A stretch of 21,007 nucleotides of DNA from positions 1 to 21,007 of the forward strand of contig JAYRYZ010000038.1 in the NCBI GenBank assembly GCA_041916775.1, given 5' to 3'. The notes under the pieces were generated by a model. It saw only the letters and a program-made list of their open reading frames with translations, was not told where the DNA came from and searched no databases. Position numbers and translations under genes: made by a program. Shown here in pieces: positions 7,730 through 15,521 of the stretch; positions within the stretch are counted from its first letter, which is position 1; the number at the start of each line of letters is the position of its first letter. Source of the stretch: UBA2357 sp041916775. Lineage in GTDB: Bacteria > Pseudomonadota > Gammaproteobacteria > Burkholderiales > Rhodocyclaceae.

Positions 7730-9399
7730 CGACGATGCGACTGCGTGGCGGCAAGGTCTTCGATCCCGCCAACGGGCTCAAGGGCGAGATCCGCGACATC
7801 TGTGTGCGTGACGGGCGCATCGTCGCGATGGACGCGCGCGAGGCGGTGGATGTCGAGCACGATGTCACCGGCTGCGTGGTGATGGCGGGCGGTATCGACC
7901 TGCACACCCATATCGGCGGCGGCAAGGTGAACCTCGCGCGCATGATGCTGCCCGAGGACCACCGCGCCAACCGGGTGCGCGACTCGGCGCTGGAACTCGC
8001 CTCCAACGGTTGTTGCACGCCGGGCACACTGGAAACGGGCTACCGCTACGCGCAGATGGGCTACACCGCCGCCTTCGAGCCGGCAATGGTGTCCGCCAAC
8101 GCGCGCCACGCGCACATGGAGATGGGCGACACCCCGATCCTCGACCATGGCGCCTACGTGATGTTGGGCAACGAGGAGGTCTTCCTCGACATGCTCGCGC
8201 GCGGCGAGGATTTCCAGCGCATTCGCGACTATGTGGGCTGGGCCATCAACGCCAGCCGTGCGATGGGCGTGAAGGTGGTGAACCCGGGCGGAATCTCGGC
8301 CTTCAAGTTCAACCAGCGCAAGCTCGACGTGGATGAAGGCCACGCCCACTGGCAGGTCACGCCGCGCAAGGTGGTGCATACGCTGGCGCGCGCGCTCACC
8401 AGCCTGGGTGTGCCGCATCCGCTCCACATCCACGCGAGCAACCTCGGCGTCGCGGGCAACATCGACTCCACACTCGCGACCATAGCCGCATTGGAAGGCC
8501 TGCCGGCGCATCTCACCCACATCCAGTTTCACAGCTACGGCAAGGAAGGACCGAAGAAATTCTCCTCCGCCGCGCGCCAGCTGGTGGAAGCAGTAAAGGC
8601 AGCGCCGAACGTGAGCATCGACGTCGGGCAGATCATGTTCGGCCAGACCGTGACCGCCTCCGGCGACACGATGCGCCAGTTCGCCAACGCGGCGCTCGGC
8701 AACCCGCGCAAGTACGTCGGCGGCGACATCGAGTGCGATGCCGGCTGCGGCGTGGTGCCCTTCCGCTATCGCGAACAGAGCTTCGTGAATGCGCTGCAAT
8801 GGGCGATCGGGCTGGAGATCTTCCTCCTCATGGACGACCCGTGGCGCATCGTGCTGACAACCGACCACCCCAACGGCGGGCCCTTCACCAGCTACCCGCA
8901 CCTGATCAAGCTCTTGATGGACAAGACTTTCCGTGACGAACAGCTTTCCCGATTGCATCCCGACGTGGCCGCGATGACCGATCTGCACGAAATCCGCCGC
9001 GAGCTCACGCTGGACGAGATCGCGATCATGACACGCGCAGCACCCGCCAGGCTGCTGGGCCTTGCCGATCGCGGCCAGCTCGGCGCGGGGGCGGCCGCCG
9101 ACATCGCGGTGTATCGCGAGGCGGCGGACCCGGAGGCGATGTTCGCGACGCCGACGCTGGTGTTCAAGGACGGAACGCTGGTGTCGCGCGATGGCGTGCT
9201 GTGTGCGGTGCCGGTGGGTGGCACCCACTTCATCGAGCCCGAATACGACCCCACCATCGAGCGCACGCTGGAGACCCTGGGCGAGCGCTACCGCGGTGTG
9301 TCGTGGCGGCATTCAAAGATCAGCAAGGACGAACTGTGCACCTGCAGCAATGGCGGCGCGCTGCTGTCCTGCCCGCTGCACGCCGGGCGGGAGGTGTGA
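7726..9399 (+). CDS. fhcA: Formyltransferase/hydrolase complex subunit A (formylmethanofuran hydrolase)
   Basis: A 557-residue amidohydrolase-superfamily protein, the subunit that hydrolyses formyl-methylofuran to formate. Zinc-site motifs are clear: IDLHTHIGGG (57-66, His60/His62), HIHASNLG (234-241), THIQFHSYG (264-272) and VLTTDHPNGG (376-385) with the catalytic-type Asp380. Length and motif order match FwdA/FhcA. A cysteine-bearing C-terminus, CTCSNGGALLSCPL (538-551), closes it. The ATG at 7726 overlaps the fhcB stop and follows GGGGAGGG, a strong Shine-Dalgarno; much longer upstream extension in this frame lies inside fhcB and was rejected. Its TGA shares one base with the fhcD ATG. The apparently complete zinc site predicts an active hydrolase. 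Confidence 0.96.
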   Translation: MTTMRLRGGKVFDPANGLKGEIRDICVRDGRIVAMDAREAVDVEHDVTGCVVMAGGIDLHTHIGGGKVNLARMMLPEDHRANRVRDSALELASNGCCTPGTLETGYRYAQMGYTAAFEPAMVSANARHAHMEMGDTPILDHGAYVMLGNEEVFLDMLARGEDFQRIRDYVGWAINASRAMGVKVVNPGGISAFKFNQRKLDVDEGHAHWQVTPRKVVHTLARALTSLGVPHPLHIHASNLGVAGNIDSTLATIAALEGLPAHLTHIQFHSYGKEGPKKFSSAARQLVEAVKAAPNVSIDVGQIMFGQTVTASGDTMRQFANAALGNPRKYVGGDIECDAGCGVVPFRYREQSFVNALQWAIGLEIFLLMDDPWRIVLTTDHPNGGPFTSYPHLIKLLMDKTFRDEQLSRLHPDVAAMTDLHEIRRELTLDEIAIMTRAAPARLLGLADRGQLGAGAAADIAVYREAADPEAMFATPTLVFKDGTLVSRDGVLCAVPVGGTHFIEPEYDPTIERTLETLGERYRGVSWRHSKISKDELCTCSNGGALLSCPLHAGREV

Positions 9400-10337
9400 T
9401 GAGCACGCACGACACCTCTTCCCCCCTGCTGCGCAACGGCATCGCGGTCGACGCGACCTTCGCCGAGGCCTTCCCGATGAAGGCCACGCGCGTGATCATC
9501 ACCGCGCACGACCACACCTGGGCGATGCATGCCGCGGTTGCGATGACCGGCTTCGCGACCTCGGTGATCGCCTGCGGCTGCGAGGCCGGCATCGAGCGCC
9601 GTCTGGACGTCAGCGAGACGCCGGACGGGCGTCCAGGTGTCGCGGTGCTGGTGTTCGCGATGTCCGGCAAGGAGCTCGCCAAACAGGTCGAGAAGCGCGT
9701 CGGCCAATGCGTTCTAACCTGCCCGACCACCGCCATCTTCGCCGGTCTGGAGGAGGGCGAGGCGATCGCGCTGGGCAAGAACCTGCGCTTCTTCGGCGAT
9801 GGCTGGCAGATCTCCAAGATGATCGACGGCCGGCGTTACTGGCGTGTGCCGGTGATGGACGGCGAGTTCGTCGCGCAGGAGACGACCGCGGTGGTGAAGG
9901 CGGTGGGCGGTGGCAACCTGCTGATCCTCGCACGTGATCCGGCCTCCGCGCTGGCTGCCGCCGAGGCCGGCGTGGCCGCAATGCGCGCGGTACCCGGCGT
10001 GATCATGCCCTTCCCCGGCGGGGTGGTGCGCTCAGGCTCCAAGGTCGGCAGCAAGTACCCGGCGCTGATGGCTTCGACCAACGACGCGTTCTGCCCGGCG
10101 CTGACGCCATTGGCTGCGAAAACCGAACTGGACGATCGTGTCAGCAGCGTGATGGAGATCGTCATCGACGGCCTCACCGAGGTCGCCGTCGCCGCCGCGA
10201 TGCGCGCCGGCATGGACGCCATCCTGGCGCGTGGCGCGGAGTCTGGCGTGGTGCGGATCTCGGCGGGCAACTACGGCGGCAAGCTCGGCCCCTATCACTT
10301 TCATCTGCACACGCTGCTGGCGGGAGAGGGCGCATGA
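9399..10337 (+). CDS. fhcD: Formylmethanofuran:tetrahydromethanopterin formyltransferase, subunit D
   Basis: A 312-residue Ftr/FhcD homologue that moves the formyl group between H4MPT and methylofuran. Family-typical stretches include ARVIITAHD-like TRVIITAHDHTWAM (30-43), CVLTCPTTAIF (about 105-115), FFGDGWQ (about 131-137), PFPGGVVRSGSKVGSKYP (about 206-223) and the C-terminal GVVRISAGNYGGKLGPYHFHL. Length equals that of known Ftr proteins. The ATG (9399-9401) shares its A with the fhcA stop (TGATG) and follows GGGAGGTG. The TGA overlaps the fhcC ATG. In the bacterial complex this subunit passes the long cofactor arm to FhcA, so tight coupling of synthesis fits a stoichiometric assembly. 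Confidence 0.96.
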   Translation: MSTHDTSSPLLRNGIAVDATFAEAFPMKATRVIITAHDHTWAMHAAVAMTGFATSVIACGCEAGIERRLDVSETPDGRPGVAVLVFAMSGKELAKQVEKRVGQCVLTCPTTAIFAGLEEGEAIALGKNLRFFGDGWQISKMIDGRRYWRVPVMDGEFVAQETTAVVKAVGGGNLLILARDPASALAAAEAGVAAMRAVPGVIMPFPGGVVRSGSKVGSKYPALMASTNDAFCPALTPLAAKTELDDRVSSVMEIVIDGLTEVAVAAAMRAGMDAILARGAESGVVRISAGNYGGKLGPYHFHLHTLLAGEGA

Positions 10338-11158
10338 GCACATCCAACGGCTTCAGGCTGCGCCTGCGCAATGCGCCCGCCTTGCGGGTGGAGATGGACG
10401 GCATCCTGCCGACCGACTGCGCCAGTTGCTCGGCACGCGAGCTGGCGGTGCGACCAATCCGCTGCGGCAACGACACGCTGGAACTGGGCGCGCTCTTCGA
10501 CATCGCGCCGCTCGCGGCGGAAGCGCCGACGCTCGTGATCGAAGGCGATCTTGCGCGCTTCGACAACATCGGGCGCGACATGGATGGTGGCGTATTGCGG
10601 GTTACCGGCGACGCCGGTGACCAACTCGGCAGCGCGATGCGCTCCGGACAGATCATGCTGGAAGGGTCGGCGGGTGACTTCGTCGCCTGCGAGATGGCAG
10701 GCGGGCAGATCAGCATCGCAGGATCGGTCGGCGACTACGCGGCGGGCGCGCTGCCCGGCAGCATGGACGGCATGCGTGGCGGCACACTCGTGGTGTCCGG
10801 CAATGCCGCGGAACGCCTCGGCGACCGCATGCGGCGCGGCATCGTGGTGGTGCATGGCGATGTGGGCGCGTTCGCCGCCTCGCGCATGGTGGCCGGCACG
10901 ATCGCGCTCGGCGGACGAGTCGGCGCGCACTGCGGTTATGGCATGCGGCGCGGTTCGCTGGTGTTCGCCGGGCCGGCGCCTGTGCCTGCAGCGACATTCG
11001 TCCCCACCCATCACGACATCGGCGTGTTCTGGCAATTGCTGGCACGCAGCCTCGCGTATCATGGCGGCGCATTTGCCGGGCTGGCGTCGCGCCGTCCGCA
11101 GCGCCTTGTGGGCGATCTCGCGGCCGACGGCCGTGGAGAGTGGCTGGTGCCCGCATGA
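10334..11158 (+). CDS. fhcC: Formyltransferase/hydrolase complex subunit C (FwdC-like beta-helix)
   Basis: A 274-residue protein. Its middle and C-terminal part is a right-handed beta-helix of short turns of the form G-x-G-D/x-x-G-x-x-M-x-x-G, visible in DNIGRDMDGG, DQLGSAMRSGQ, DFVACEMAGGQ, DYAAGALPGSMDGMRGG, ERLGDRMRRG, AFAASRMVAG and AHCGYGMRRG. This fold is shared with FwdC and the glutamate-synthase alpha C-terminal domain. In the complex it is a scaffold bringing FhcA and FhcD together. The ATG overlaps the fhcD stop (ATGA) and follows GGGAGAGGG. The stop TGA in turn overlaps an ATG opening a 31-codon frame. Confidence 0.94.
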   Translation: MSTSNGFRLRLRNAPALRVEMDGILPTDCASCSARELAVRPIRCGNDTLELGALFDIAPLAAEAPTLVIEGDLARFDNIGRDMDGGVLRVTGDAGDQLGSAMRSGQIMLEGSAGDFVACEMAGGQISIAGSVGDYAAGALPGSMDGMRGGTLVVSGNAAERLGDRMRRGIVVVHGDVGAFAASRMVAGTIALGGRVGAHCGYGMRRGSLVFAGPAPVPAATFVPTHHDIGVFWQLLARSLAYHGGAFAGLASRRPQRLVGDLAADGRGEWLVPA

Positions 11159-11250
11159 AGACGCGCATGCTTGCGCGCAATACTGCATTCCATCTGGACG
11201 CGGCCCGCGGGTTACCGCGCGCCAGGACAACTCGAACGGAGCATTCATGA
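11155..11250 (+). CDS. Candidate 31-residue bridging ORF between fhcC and fae-like gene
   Basis: The frame begins with an ATG whose TGA-overlap (ATGA) is the fhcC stop and ends with a TGA that overlaps the ATG of the fae-like gene in the same ATGA arrangement. The 31-residue product is basic (six Arg and one Lys, starting MKTRMLARNTAF) with no domain I recognise. GGAGAG lies about 14 nt upstream, too far for a good ribosome site, so re-initiation from fhcC would be needed. A stop-free run of this length is common by chance in GC-rich DNA; the double junction is what draws attention. It may be a coupling device rather than a functional peptide, or accidental. Confidence 0.3.
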   Translation: MKTRMLARNTAFHLDAARGLPRARTTRTEHS

Positions 11251-11780
11251 GCAAGTCGTACATCTTTCACGCAGGCGAGGCCACCGTTCTGGCCGCCGAG
11301 GGCCAGTTCACCGATGCGATGCCGGAGATCCTGATCGGCCGCACCGACGGCCCGGTCGGCCAGGCCTTTGCCAACATGATGGCGCAGTCCAAGGGCCACA
11401 CCGCGATGTTCGCGATCCGCGCCTGCAACCAGCTGGTACGCCCCGCGACGATCACCGTGCCCAAGGTCACGCTGCGCGACATGGCCAACATCGAGCTCTT
11501 CGGTGGCGTGGTGCAGTCGGCGACGGCGGACGCGGTGCTCGATTGCGTGATCGAGGGCATCATCCCGCGTGATGTTGCGGATGATCTCTGCATCATCAGC
11601 CTGGTGTGGATCGATCCGCGCTGCGCGACCGACCCGAACCTCGACAAGAAGGACATGTACCGCACCAACTACGAGGCAACCAAACTCGCGATCAAGCGTG
11701 CCCTGAACAACGAGCCGAGCCTCGAAGAGCTGATCGCAAACCGCCACAAGATCAAGCACGACATGGACGACTGGAGCTGA
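11247..11780 (+). CDS. fae: Formaldehyde-activating enzyme family protein (Fae paralogue, diverged active site)
   Basis: A 177-residue Fae-family protein; true Fae condenses formaldehyde with H4MPT to methylene-H4MPT. Conserved blocks are ILIGRTDGPVGQAFAN (28-43), KVTLRDMANIELFGG (73-87), AVLDCVIEGIIPRDVADDL (96-114) and TNYEATKLAIKRALNNEPS (140-158). Against the classical Fae sequence recalled from memory, the block HIDLIIG aligns with MPEILIG (25-31), so the histidine proposed as the general acid/base is Met25 here. The C-terminal tail (KIKHDMDDWS) also differs. It is therefore more like the Fae2/Fae3 paralogues of methylotrophs, whose function is unclear. The ATG follows ACGGAG at 5 nt. 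It lies 88 bp after fhcC, probably in the same transcript. Confidence 0.9.
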   Translation: MSKSYIFHAGEATVLAAEGQFTDAMPEILIGRTDGPVGQAFANMMAQSKGHTAMFAIRACNQLVRPATITVPKVTLRDMANIELFGGVVQSATADAVLDCVIEGIIPRDVADDLCIISLVWIDPRCATDPNLDKKDMYRTNYEATKLAIKRALNNEPSLEELIANRHKIKHDMDDWS

Positions 11781-11855
11781 GTCAGCGCCTCCCGCGGTGC
11801 GCCCCCGCTTGCGGCCGCACTGCTGATCGCTGATCGCCAACTGCGAGCGCACATC

Positions 11856-13775
11856 ATGAACGACGGCTTCGCGCTGCTGGACGATTGCAACGCCTGCGAT
11901 CCGTTGGCGAACGACTGCAACGCGCAGACTGCCAGCGCGTCAGGCGTGTCACGCCTATACACCGGCTTCGTTCGTGAGCACCGCTGCGACGATCCCGACA
12001 CGCTGGAAGTTGTGTGGGCGCATGCGGAGGCCGACCAGCGCGCCGGGCTTCATCTCGTCGTGCTCGCGGACTACGAGTGGGGTGCGCGGCTGATACAGGC
12101 CGGTCACGAGCGGCTGAAGGCGGAGCAGGGCGGGAGCCTGCGCTTTCTCGTCTTCGACAGCCTGCGCAAGCTCTCCGCCGAAGCAGTCGAGCACTGGCTG
12201 CGCGCCCGCGAGGCGGCCGAATGCGGCTCGGCGAACTCGGTTACGCCGCTCCCGGCCGGGGTGCTGAACTGGCGTCCGACGGTGGACCGGGACGCCTTCC
12301 ACGACGCCATCGCCAGCATTCACGCCGCGATCCGCGAGGGCGAGACCTACCAGGTCAACTACACCTATCGCGTTGATTTCGATGCCTTTGGGCACCCGCT
12401 CAGCCTGTACCGCAGGCTGCGCGCGCGCCAACCGGTGAGCTATGGCGCGCTGATTGCCGTGCCTGGCGCGACCGGGCAGCGCACGTGGATCCTGTCGTGC
12501 TCGCCCGAGCTCTTCCTGCGCCATGCGGGCGGTACCTTGACGGCCAAGCCGATGAAGGGCACGGCCTCGCGTGCCAAGGAGCCCGAGGGCGACAGCGAGA
12601 TCGCGCGCATGCTCAGCGAGGATGTGAAGAACCGCGCCGAGAACCTGATGATCGTCGATCTGCTGCGCAACGACCTCGGGCGGGTTGCCCGGACGGGCAG
12701 TGTGCGCGTTCCGGCGCTGTTCTCGGTGGAGGCCTATCCCACCGTGTTCCAGATGACGTCGACGATCACCGCATCGCTGCCGTCGACAACGGCCTTTCCC
12801 GACTTGATGCGCGCGTTGTTTCCGTGCGGCTCGATCACCGGCGCGCCGAAGCATCGCACCATGCAACTCATCGCCGCGCTGGAGAACACACCGCGTGGCC
12901 TCTACACCGGCAGCATTGGCTGGATCGACCCGCCGGCGGAGGACGCGAGTTGCGGCGACTTCTGCCTGTCGGTTGCGATCCGTACGCTGAGCCTCGATGT
13001 CGGGGAGGGTGGCTTGCACCGCGGGCGCATCGGCGTTGGCGCGGGCATCGTCATCGACAGCCGCGCCGAGGAGGAGTACGAGGAGTGCCTTCTCAAGGCA
13101 CGTTTCCTCACCGGGCTCGACCCCGGCTTCAGCCTCTTCGAGAGCCTGTACGCAAACCGTACAGGTGGGGTGCGCAATCTGGAGCTGCATCTCGCCCGCC
13201 TGGGCGCCAGCGCCGCCGAGCTTGCATTCCAATTCCCGCGCGAATCCATCGTCGCCGCACTGCAGAGTGAGGTCAGACGGTTGCCGGCGCAGGGCGCTTT
13301 CCGCATGCGGCTCACGCTGCACAAGAGCGGGCGCTTCGAACTCGTCGTTGCGCCGCTAGAAGCAATTTCCAAGTTACCCGTGCGTCTGCTGCTCGCGCGC
13401 GCGCCGGCGGATGCGCCGCACGGTCTCCTGCGTCACAAGACCACGCTGCGCCAAACCTACGATGACTCGATTCGCCAGGCGCAGGAGCAGGGCGCGTTCG
13501 ACATGCTGTTTTTTGACGCCGACGGTTATCTCACCGAGGGCGGGCGCAGCAACGTCTTCCTGCACGTGGATGGGCAATGGCGGACACCGCCGCTCGGGCC
13601 GCATGTCCTGCCCGGTACGATGCGGGCGGTTCTCGTCGCCGATCCTGCCTGGAGCGTTCAAGAGACACCGCTCACCAGGGCAGACCTTCACCGTGCAGAT
13701 CGAATCGTCGTCACCAACGCCCTGCGCGGCGTGCTCGACGCGGTGGTCACGGAGGTCAGCGAAGCCGGTGCGTGA
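11856..13775 (+). CDS. pabBC: Fused aminodeoxychorismate synthase component I / 4-amino-4-deoxychorismate lyase
   Basis: A 639-residue bifunctional enzyme. Residues about 140-420 are the chorismate-using PabB domain: SPELFLR (216-222), AKPMKGTASRA (230-240) with Lys234 at the PabB-type position, AENLMIVDLLRNDLGRV (261-277), FPCGSITGAPKHRTM (322-336) and RIGVGAGIVIDS (391-402). Residues about 425-639 are a fold-type IV PLP lyase (PabC): LFESLY (427-432), Lys528 in RHKTTLRQTYD as Schiff-base lysine, and LTEGGRSNVFL (559-569). Together with a separate PabA glutaminase it makes 4-aminobenzoate for folate and for H4MPT, which explains its place after fhc/fae. ATG 11856 lacks a strong Shine-Dalgarno. 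The first ~35 residues are Asp/Cys-rich and unusual; a later start is possible. Confidence 0.94.
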   Translation: MNDGFALLDDCNACDPLANDCNAQTASASGVSRLYTGFVREHRCDDPDTLEVVWAHAEADQRAGLHLVVLADYEWGARLIQAGHERLKAEQGGSLRFLVFDSLRKLSAEAVEHWLRAREAAECGSANSVTPLPAGVLNWRPTVDRDAFHDAIASIHAAIREGETYQVNYTYRVDFDAFGHPLSLYRRLRARQPVSYGALIAVPGATGQRTWILSCSPELFLRHAGGTLTAKPMKGTASRAKEPEGDSEIARMLSEDVKNRAENLMIVDLLRNDLGRVARTGSVRVPALFSVEAYPTVFQMTSTITASLPSTTAFPDLMRALFPCGSITGAPKHRTMQLIAALENTPRGLYTGSIGWIDPPAEDASCGDFCLSVAIRTLSLDVGEGGLHRGRIGVGAGIVIDSRAEEEYEECLLKARFLTGLDPGFSLFESLYANRTGGVRNLELHLARLGASAAELAFQFPRESIVAALQSEVRRLPAQGAFRMRLTLHKSGRFELVVAPLEAISKLPVRLLLARAPADAPHGLLRHKTTLRQTYDDSIRQAQEQGAFDMLFFDADGYLTEGGRSNVFLHVDGQWRTPPLGPHVLPGTMRAVLVADPAWSVQETPLTRADLHRADRIVVTNALRGVLDAVVTEVSEAGA

Positions 13776-14433
13776 CGAGCGCCTGTTCCTGTTCGACCTC
13801 GACCACACGCTGCTGCCGTTCGACAGCGGTCTGGAGTGGGCGCGCTTGCTGGTGGAACAAGCTTGCCTCGACGAGGCGGCTGCTGATGCCTATCTTGACT
13901 ACTGCAAGCGCTATGTTGCTGGCGAGCTGCCCATCGAGGCCTTGCACGCTTTCGCAACTACGTCATTACTGCCATCCCAACCACAACAGCTGCACACATG
14001 CCAGGCACGCTTCGCGGCCTACCTGAGCACGCGCATCTCATCCACAGCCAGAAAACTCGTCGACTCTTCCCGGGATGCTGGCCTGTGCGCCATCGTGACG
14101 GCGACCAACGAATGCATCGCCAAACCGGCCGCAGCTGCATTCGATGTCGAACACCTTATTGCCACCCGTGTTCGCTTCAGCCACGAAGGCTCGCCGAGCA
14201 TGCAGGCACAACCGTGCCACGGCGCCGAGAAGATCGCGCGTGTCGACCAATGGCTCGCGACGCTGAATCGGCATTGGTCGGACTTCTCTGAGATCCACTT
14301 CTTCTCCGACAGCAGTAGTGATCTGCCTCTGCTGCTGCGGGCGACCCATCCGGTTGCAGTCCATCCTGATCCGGCGCTACGAGAATACGCGCAGCAGCAG
14401 GGCTGGCATATCCGTGAGGACATGTACCCTTGA
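13768..14433 (+). CDS. HAD-superfamily phosphatase (SerB-like, class IB)
   Basis: A 221-residue haloacid-dehalogenase hydrolase. Motif I is LFDLDHTLL (8-16, nucleophile Asp10 and acid Asp12), motif II is IVTATN (109-114), motif III Lys is in GAEKIARVDQW (152-162), and motif IV is FFSDSSSDLPLL (178-189). The insertion after motif I gives a C1-type cap, as in SerB relatives. Substrate is unknown; translational overlap with pabBC suggests a phosphatase needed in folate or pterin synthesis. The GTG at 13768 overlaps the pabBC stop by 8 bp and has GGAGGT 11 nt upstream; the frame is open further upstream within pabBC but has no nucleotide or motif reason to start there. It is the last gene before the mobile block. 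Confidence 0.85.
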   Translation: MRDERLFLFDLDHTLLPFDSGLEWARLLVEQACLDEAAADAYLDYCKRYVAGELPIEALHAFATTSLLPSQPQQLHTCQARFAAYLSTRISSTARKLVDSSRDAGLCAIVTATNECIAKPAAAAFDVEHLIATRVRFSHEGSPSMQAQPCHGAEKIARVDQWLATLNRHWSDFSEIHFFSDSSSDLPLLLRATHPVAVHPDPALREYAQQQGWHIREDMYP

Positions 14434-14636
14434 TGGCACGCATCGGCGGTGATCAGAGAACGAGTGTGCGACACTCAGCCGGCTCGTAATAACGATAATT
14501 TGTATTATGTGAACTACGCTATATTGACGGATGGAGATGAGGAGATTTTGAGTGACCAGGCAGGCTGAACGGGTTCTAACAGACTGAAAAATTGGAGCAA
14601 AACCCCAGGCACACCCATTTTCAAGCGAGGTGTCCT
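14434..14636. promoter_or_regulatory. AT-richer gap at the boundary of C1 locus and mobile element
   Basis: A 203-bp stretch without a supported gene. From 14486 to 14530 it is conspicuously AT-rich against its surroundings. It holds ATAAT-TTGT-ATTAT (14495-14508), a short perfect palindrome suited to a repressor or to AlpA-like control, and TATATT (14520-14525), a fair -10, though the TTGTAT at 14500-14505 lies only 14 bp upstream. Bases 14627-14632 (GAGGTG) are the Shine-Dalgarno of parA. No tRNA 3' end or duplicated core site can be recognised, so the exact element edge is unknown. Confidence 0.45.
14462..14476. repeat. Short perfect hairpin GAGTGT-GCG-ACACTC
   Basis: Six-base arms around a three-base loop, 28 bp after the HAD gene stop. 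No T-run follows, so terminator function is doubtful. It may be a weak transcript end for the C1 operon, a binding site, or a remnant of an integration site. Confidence 0.4.
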
Positions 14637-15521
14637 GTGGTCATTTTCGGAATCATCGGAACAAAAGGCGGGGTCGGCAAGACGACCCTATCTGCAAACA
14701 TCGGCGCGTTGATCGCCGACATGGGCTTGCGGGTGTTGCTCGTCGATGCCGACATTCAGGCCAGTCTCTCGAAATACTATGAGCTGAACTATCAGGCCCC
14801 CAAGGGCCTGACTGACGTCATCCACCGCGGTGCCATCTCGGAAGCGTGCATTTCCCACTCGGTCTGGGAGCGCCTCGACATCGTGCTGTGCGACGCACCG
14901 CGTCGGCAACTCGCCGGTGACGGGAGTTCCTCCGATCTGGAACGTTTCCTCCAAAGCCGCATGGACATGCCGATGATCCTGCGCCGCGCCTTGCGTGCGC
15001 CGCTCATCGACGAGAACTACGACGTCGTGGTCATCGATACGCCGGGCTCGCAAGGCCCGCTGCTCTTTACCGCAGCGCTCGCAGCCGACCAACTGGTCAC
15101 CCCAGTCCTGCCCGAAACGCCCTCGGCACGCGAATTCCGCTCCGGTACGCTGGAATTGCTCGGCAAGCTCGCAGAGGCCGAAGTGCTCGGTATTCGGCCC
15201 GGTCCCGTAACCGCGGTGATCAACCGCGCGGATCGGACCAACGACGCCAAGCTCGTCATGTCCGAAATCCGTCAGGGCTACCTTGAGTTCGGGGGCAATG
15301 TGCGGGTCGCGAAGACGGTGATCCCGTCAGCGGTCGTGTACAAGGAAGCCGCCACCCACCGCACCCCGGCCCATCGCATGCGTTCGACGCCCGCGTTCGA
15401 CACCATGCATGAGCTGGTGTGGGAACTCGTCCCGAACCTGGATGGCGTCTATGCAGGCGGCACGATCCTCGAAGGGGATGACACCGATGCGGCGAATCGT
15501 GAAGGAGGCGACCATGAGTAA
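14637..15521 (+). CDS. parA: ParA-family partition ATPase of ICE
   Basis: A 294-residue ParA/Soj ATPase. The deviant Walker A GTKGGVGKTT (8-17) opens the protein, VLLVDADIQASLSKYY (33-48) is the Walker A' strand, and DVVVIDTPGSQGPL (about 130-143) the Walker B. ParA binds DNA non-specifically with ATP and moves or maintains DNA bound by its ParB; in these ICEs it stabilises the excised circle. The GTG at 14637 was chosen because GAGGTG lies 4 nt upstream and the Walker motif then starts at residue 8, as usual; a TTG at 14592 would add 15 residues of no family character. There is no N-terminal helix-turn-helix, so self-repression through its own DNA-binding domain is unlikely. The end overlaps parB by 8 bp. 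Confidence 0.93.
   Translation: MVIFGIIGTKGGVGKTTLSANIGALIADMGLRVLLVDADIQASLSKYYELNYQAPKGLTDVIHRGAISEACISHSVWERLDIVLCDAPRRQLAGDGSSSDLERFLQSRMDMPMILRRALRAPLIDENYDVVVIDTPGSQGPLLFTAALAADQLVTPVLPETPSAREFRSGTLELLGKLAEAEVLGIRPGPVTAVINRADRTNDAKLVMSEIRQGYLEFGGNVRVAKTVIPSAVVYKEAATHRTPAHRMRSTPAFDTMHELVWELVPNLDGVYAGGTILEGDDTDAANREGGDHE

Noticed and set aside
7399..9312. 637-codon minus-strand frame opposite fhcB/fhcA
   Set aside because: It is antisense to clearly conserved fhc genes, is His/Arg-rich and has no recognisable domain; a mirror effect of GC-rich codon use.
11955..13322. 455-codon minus-strand frame opposite pabBC
   Set aside because: Antisense shadow of a gene with intact chorismate- and PLP-enzyme motifs; no motif of its own.
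14434..14636. tRNA gene or tRNA 3' end as ICE target
   Set aside because: No cloverleaf, T-arm motif or CCA-ended segment could be found on either strand.
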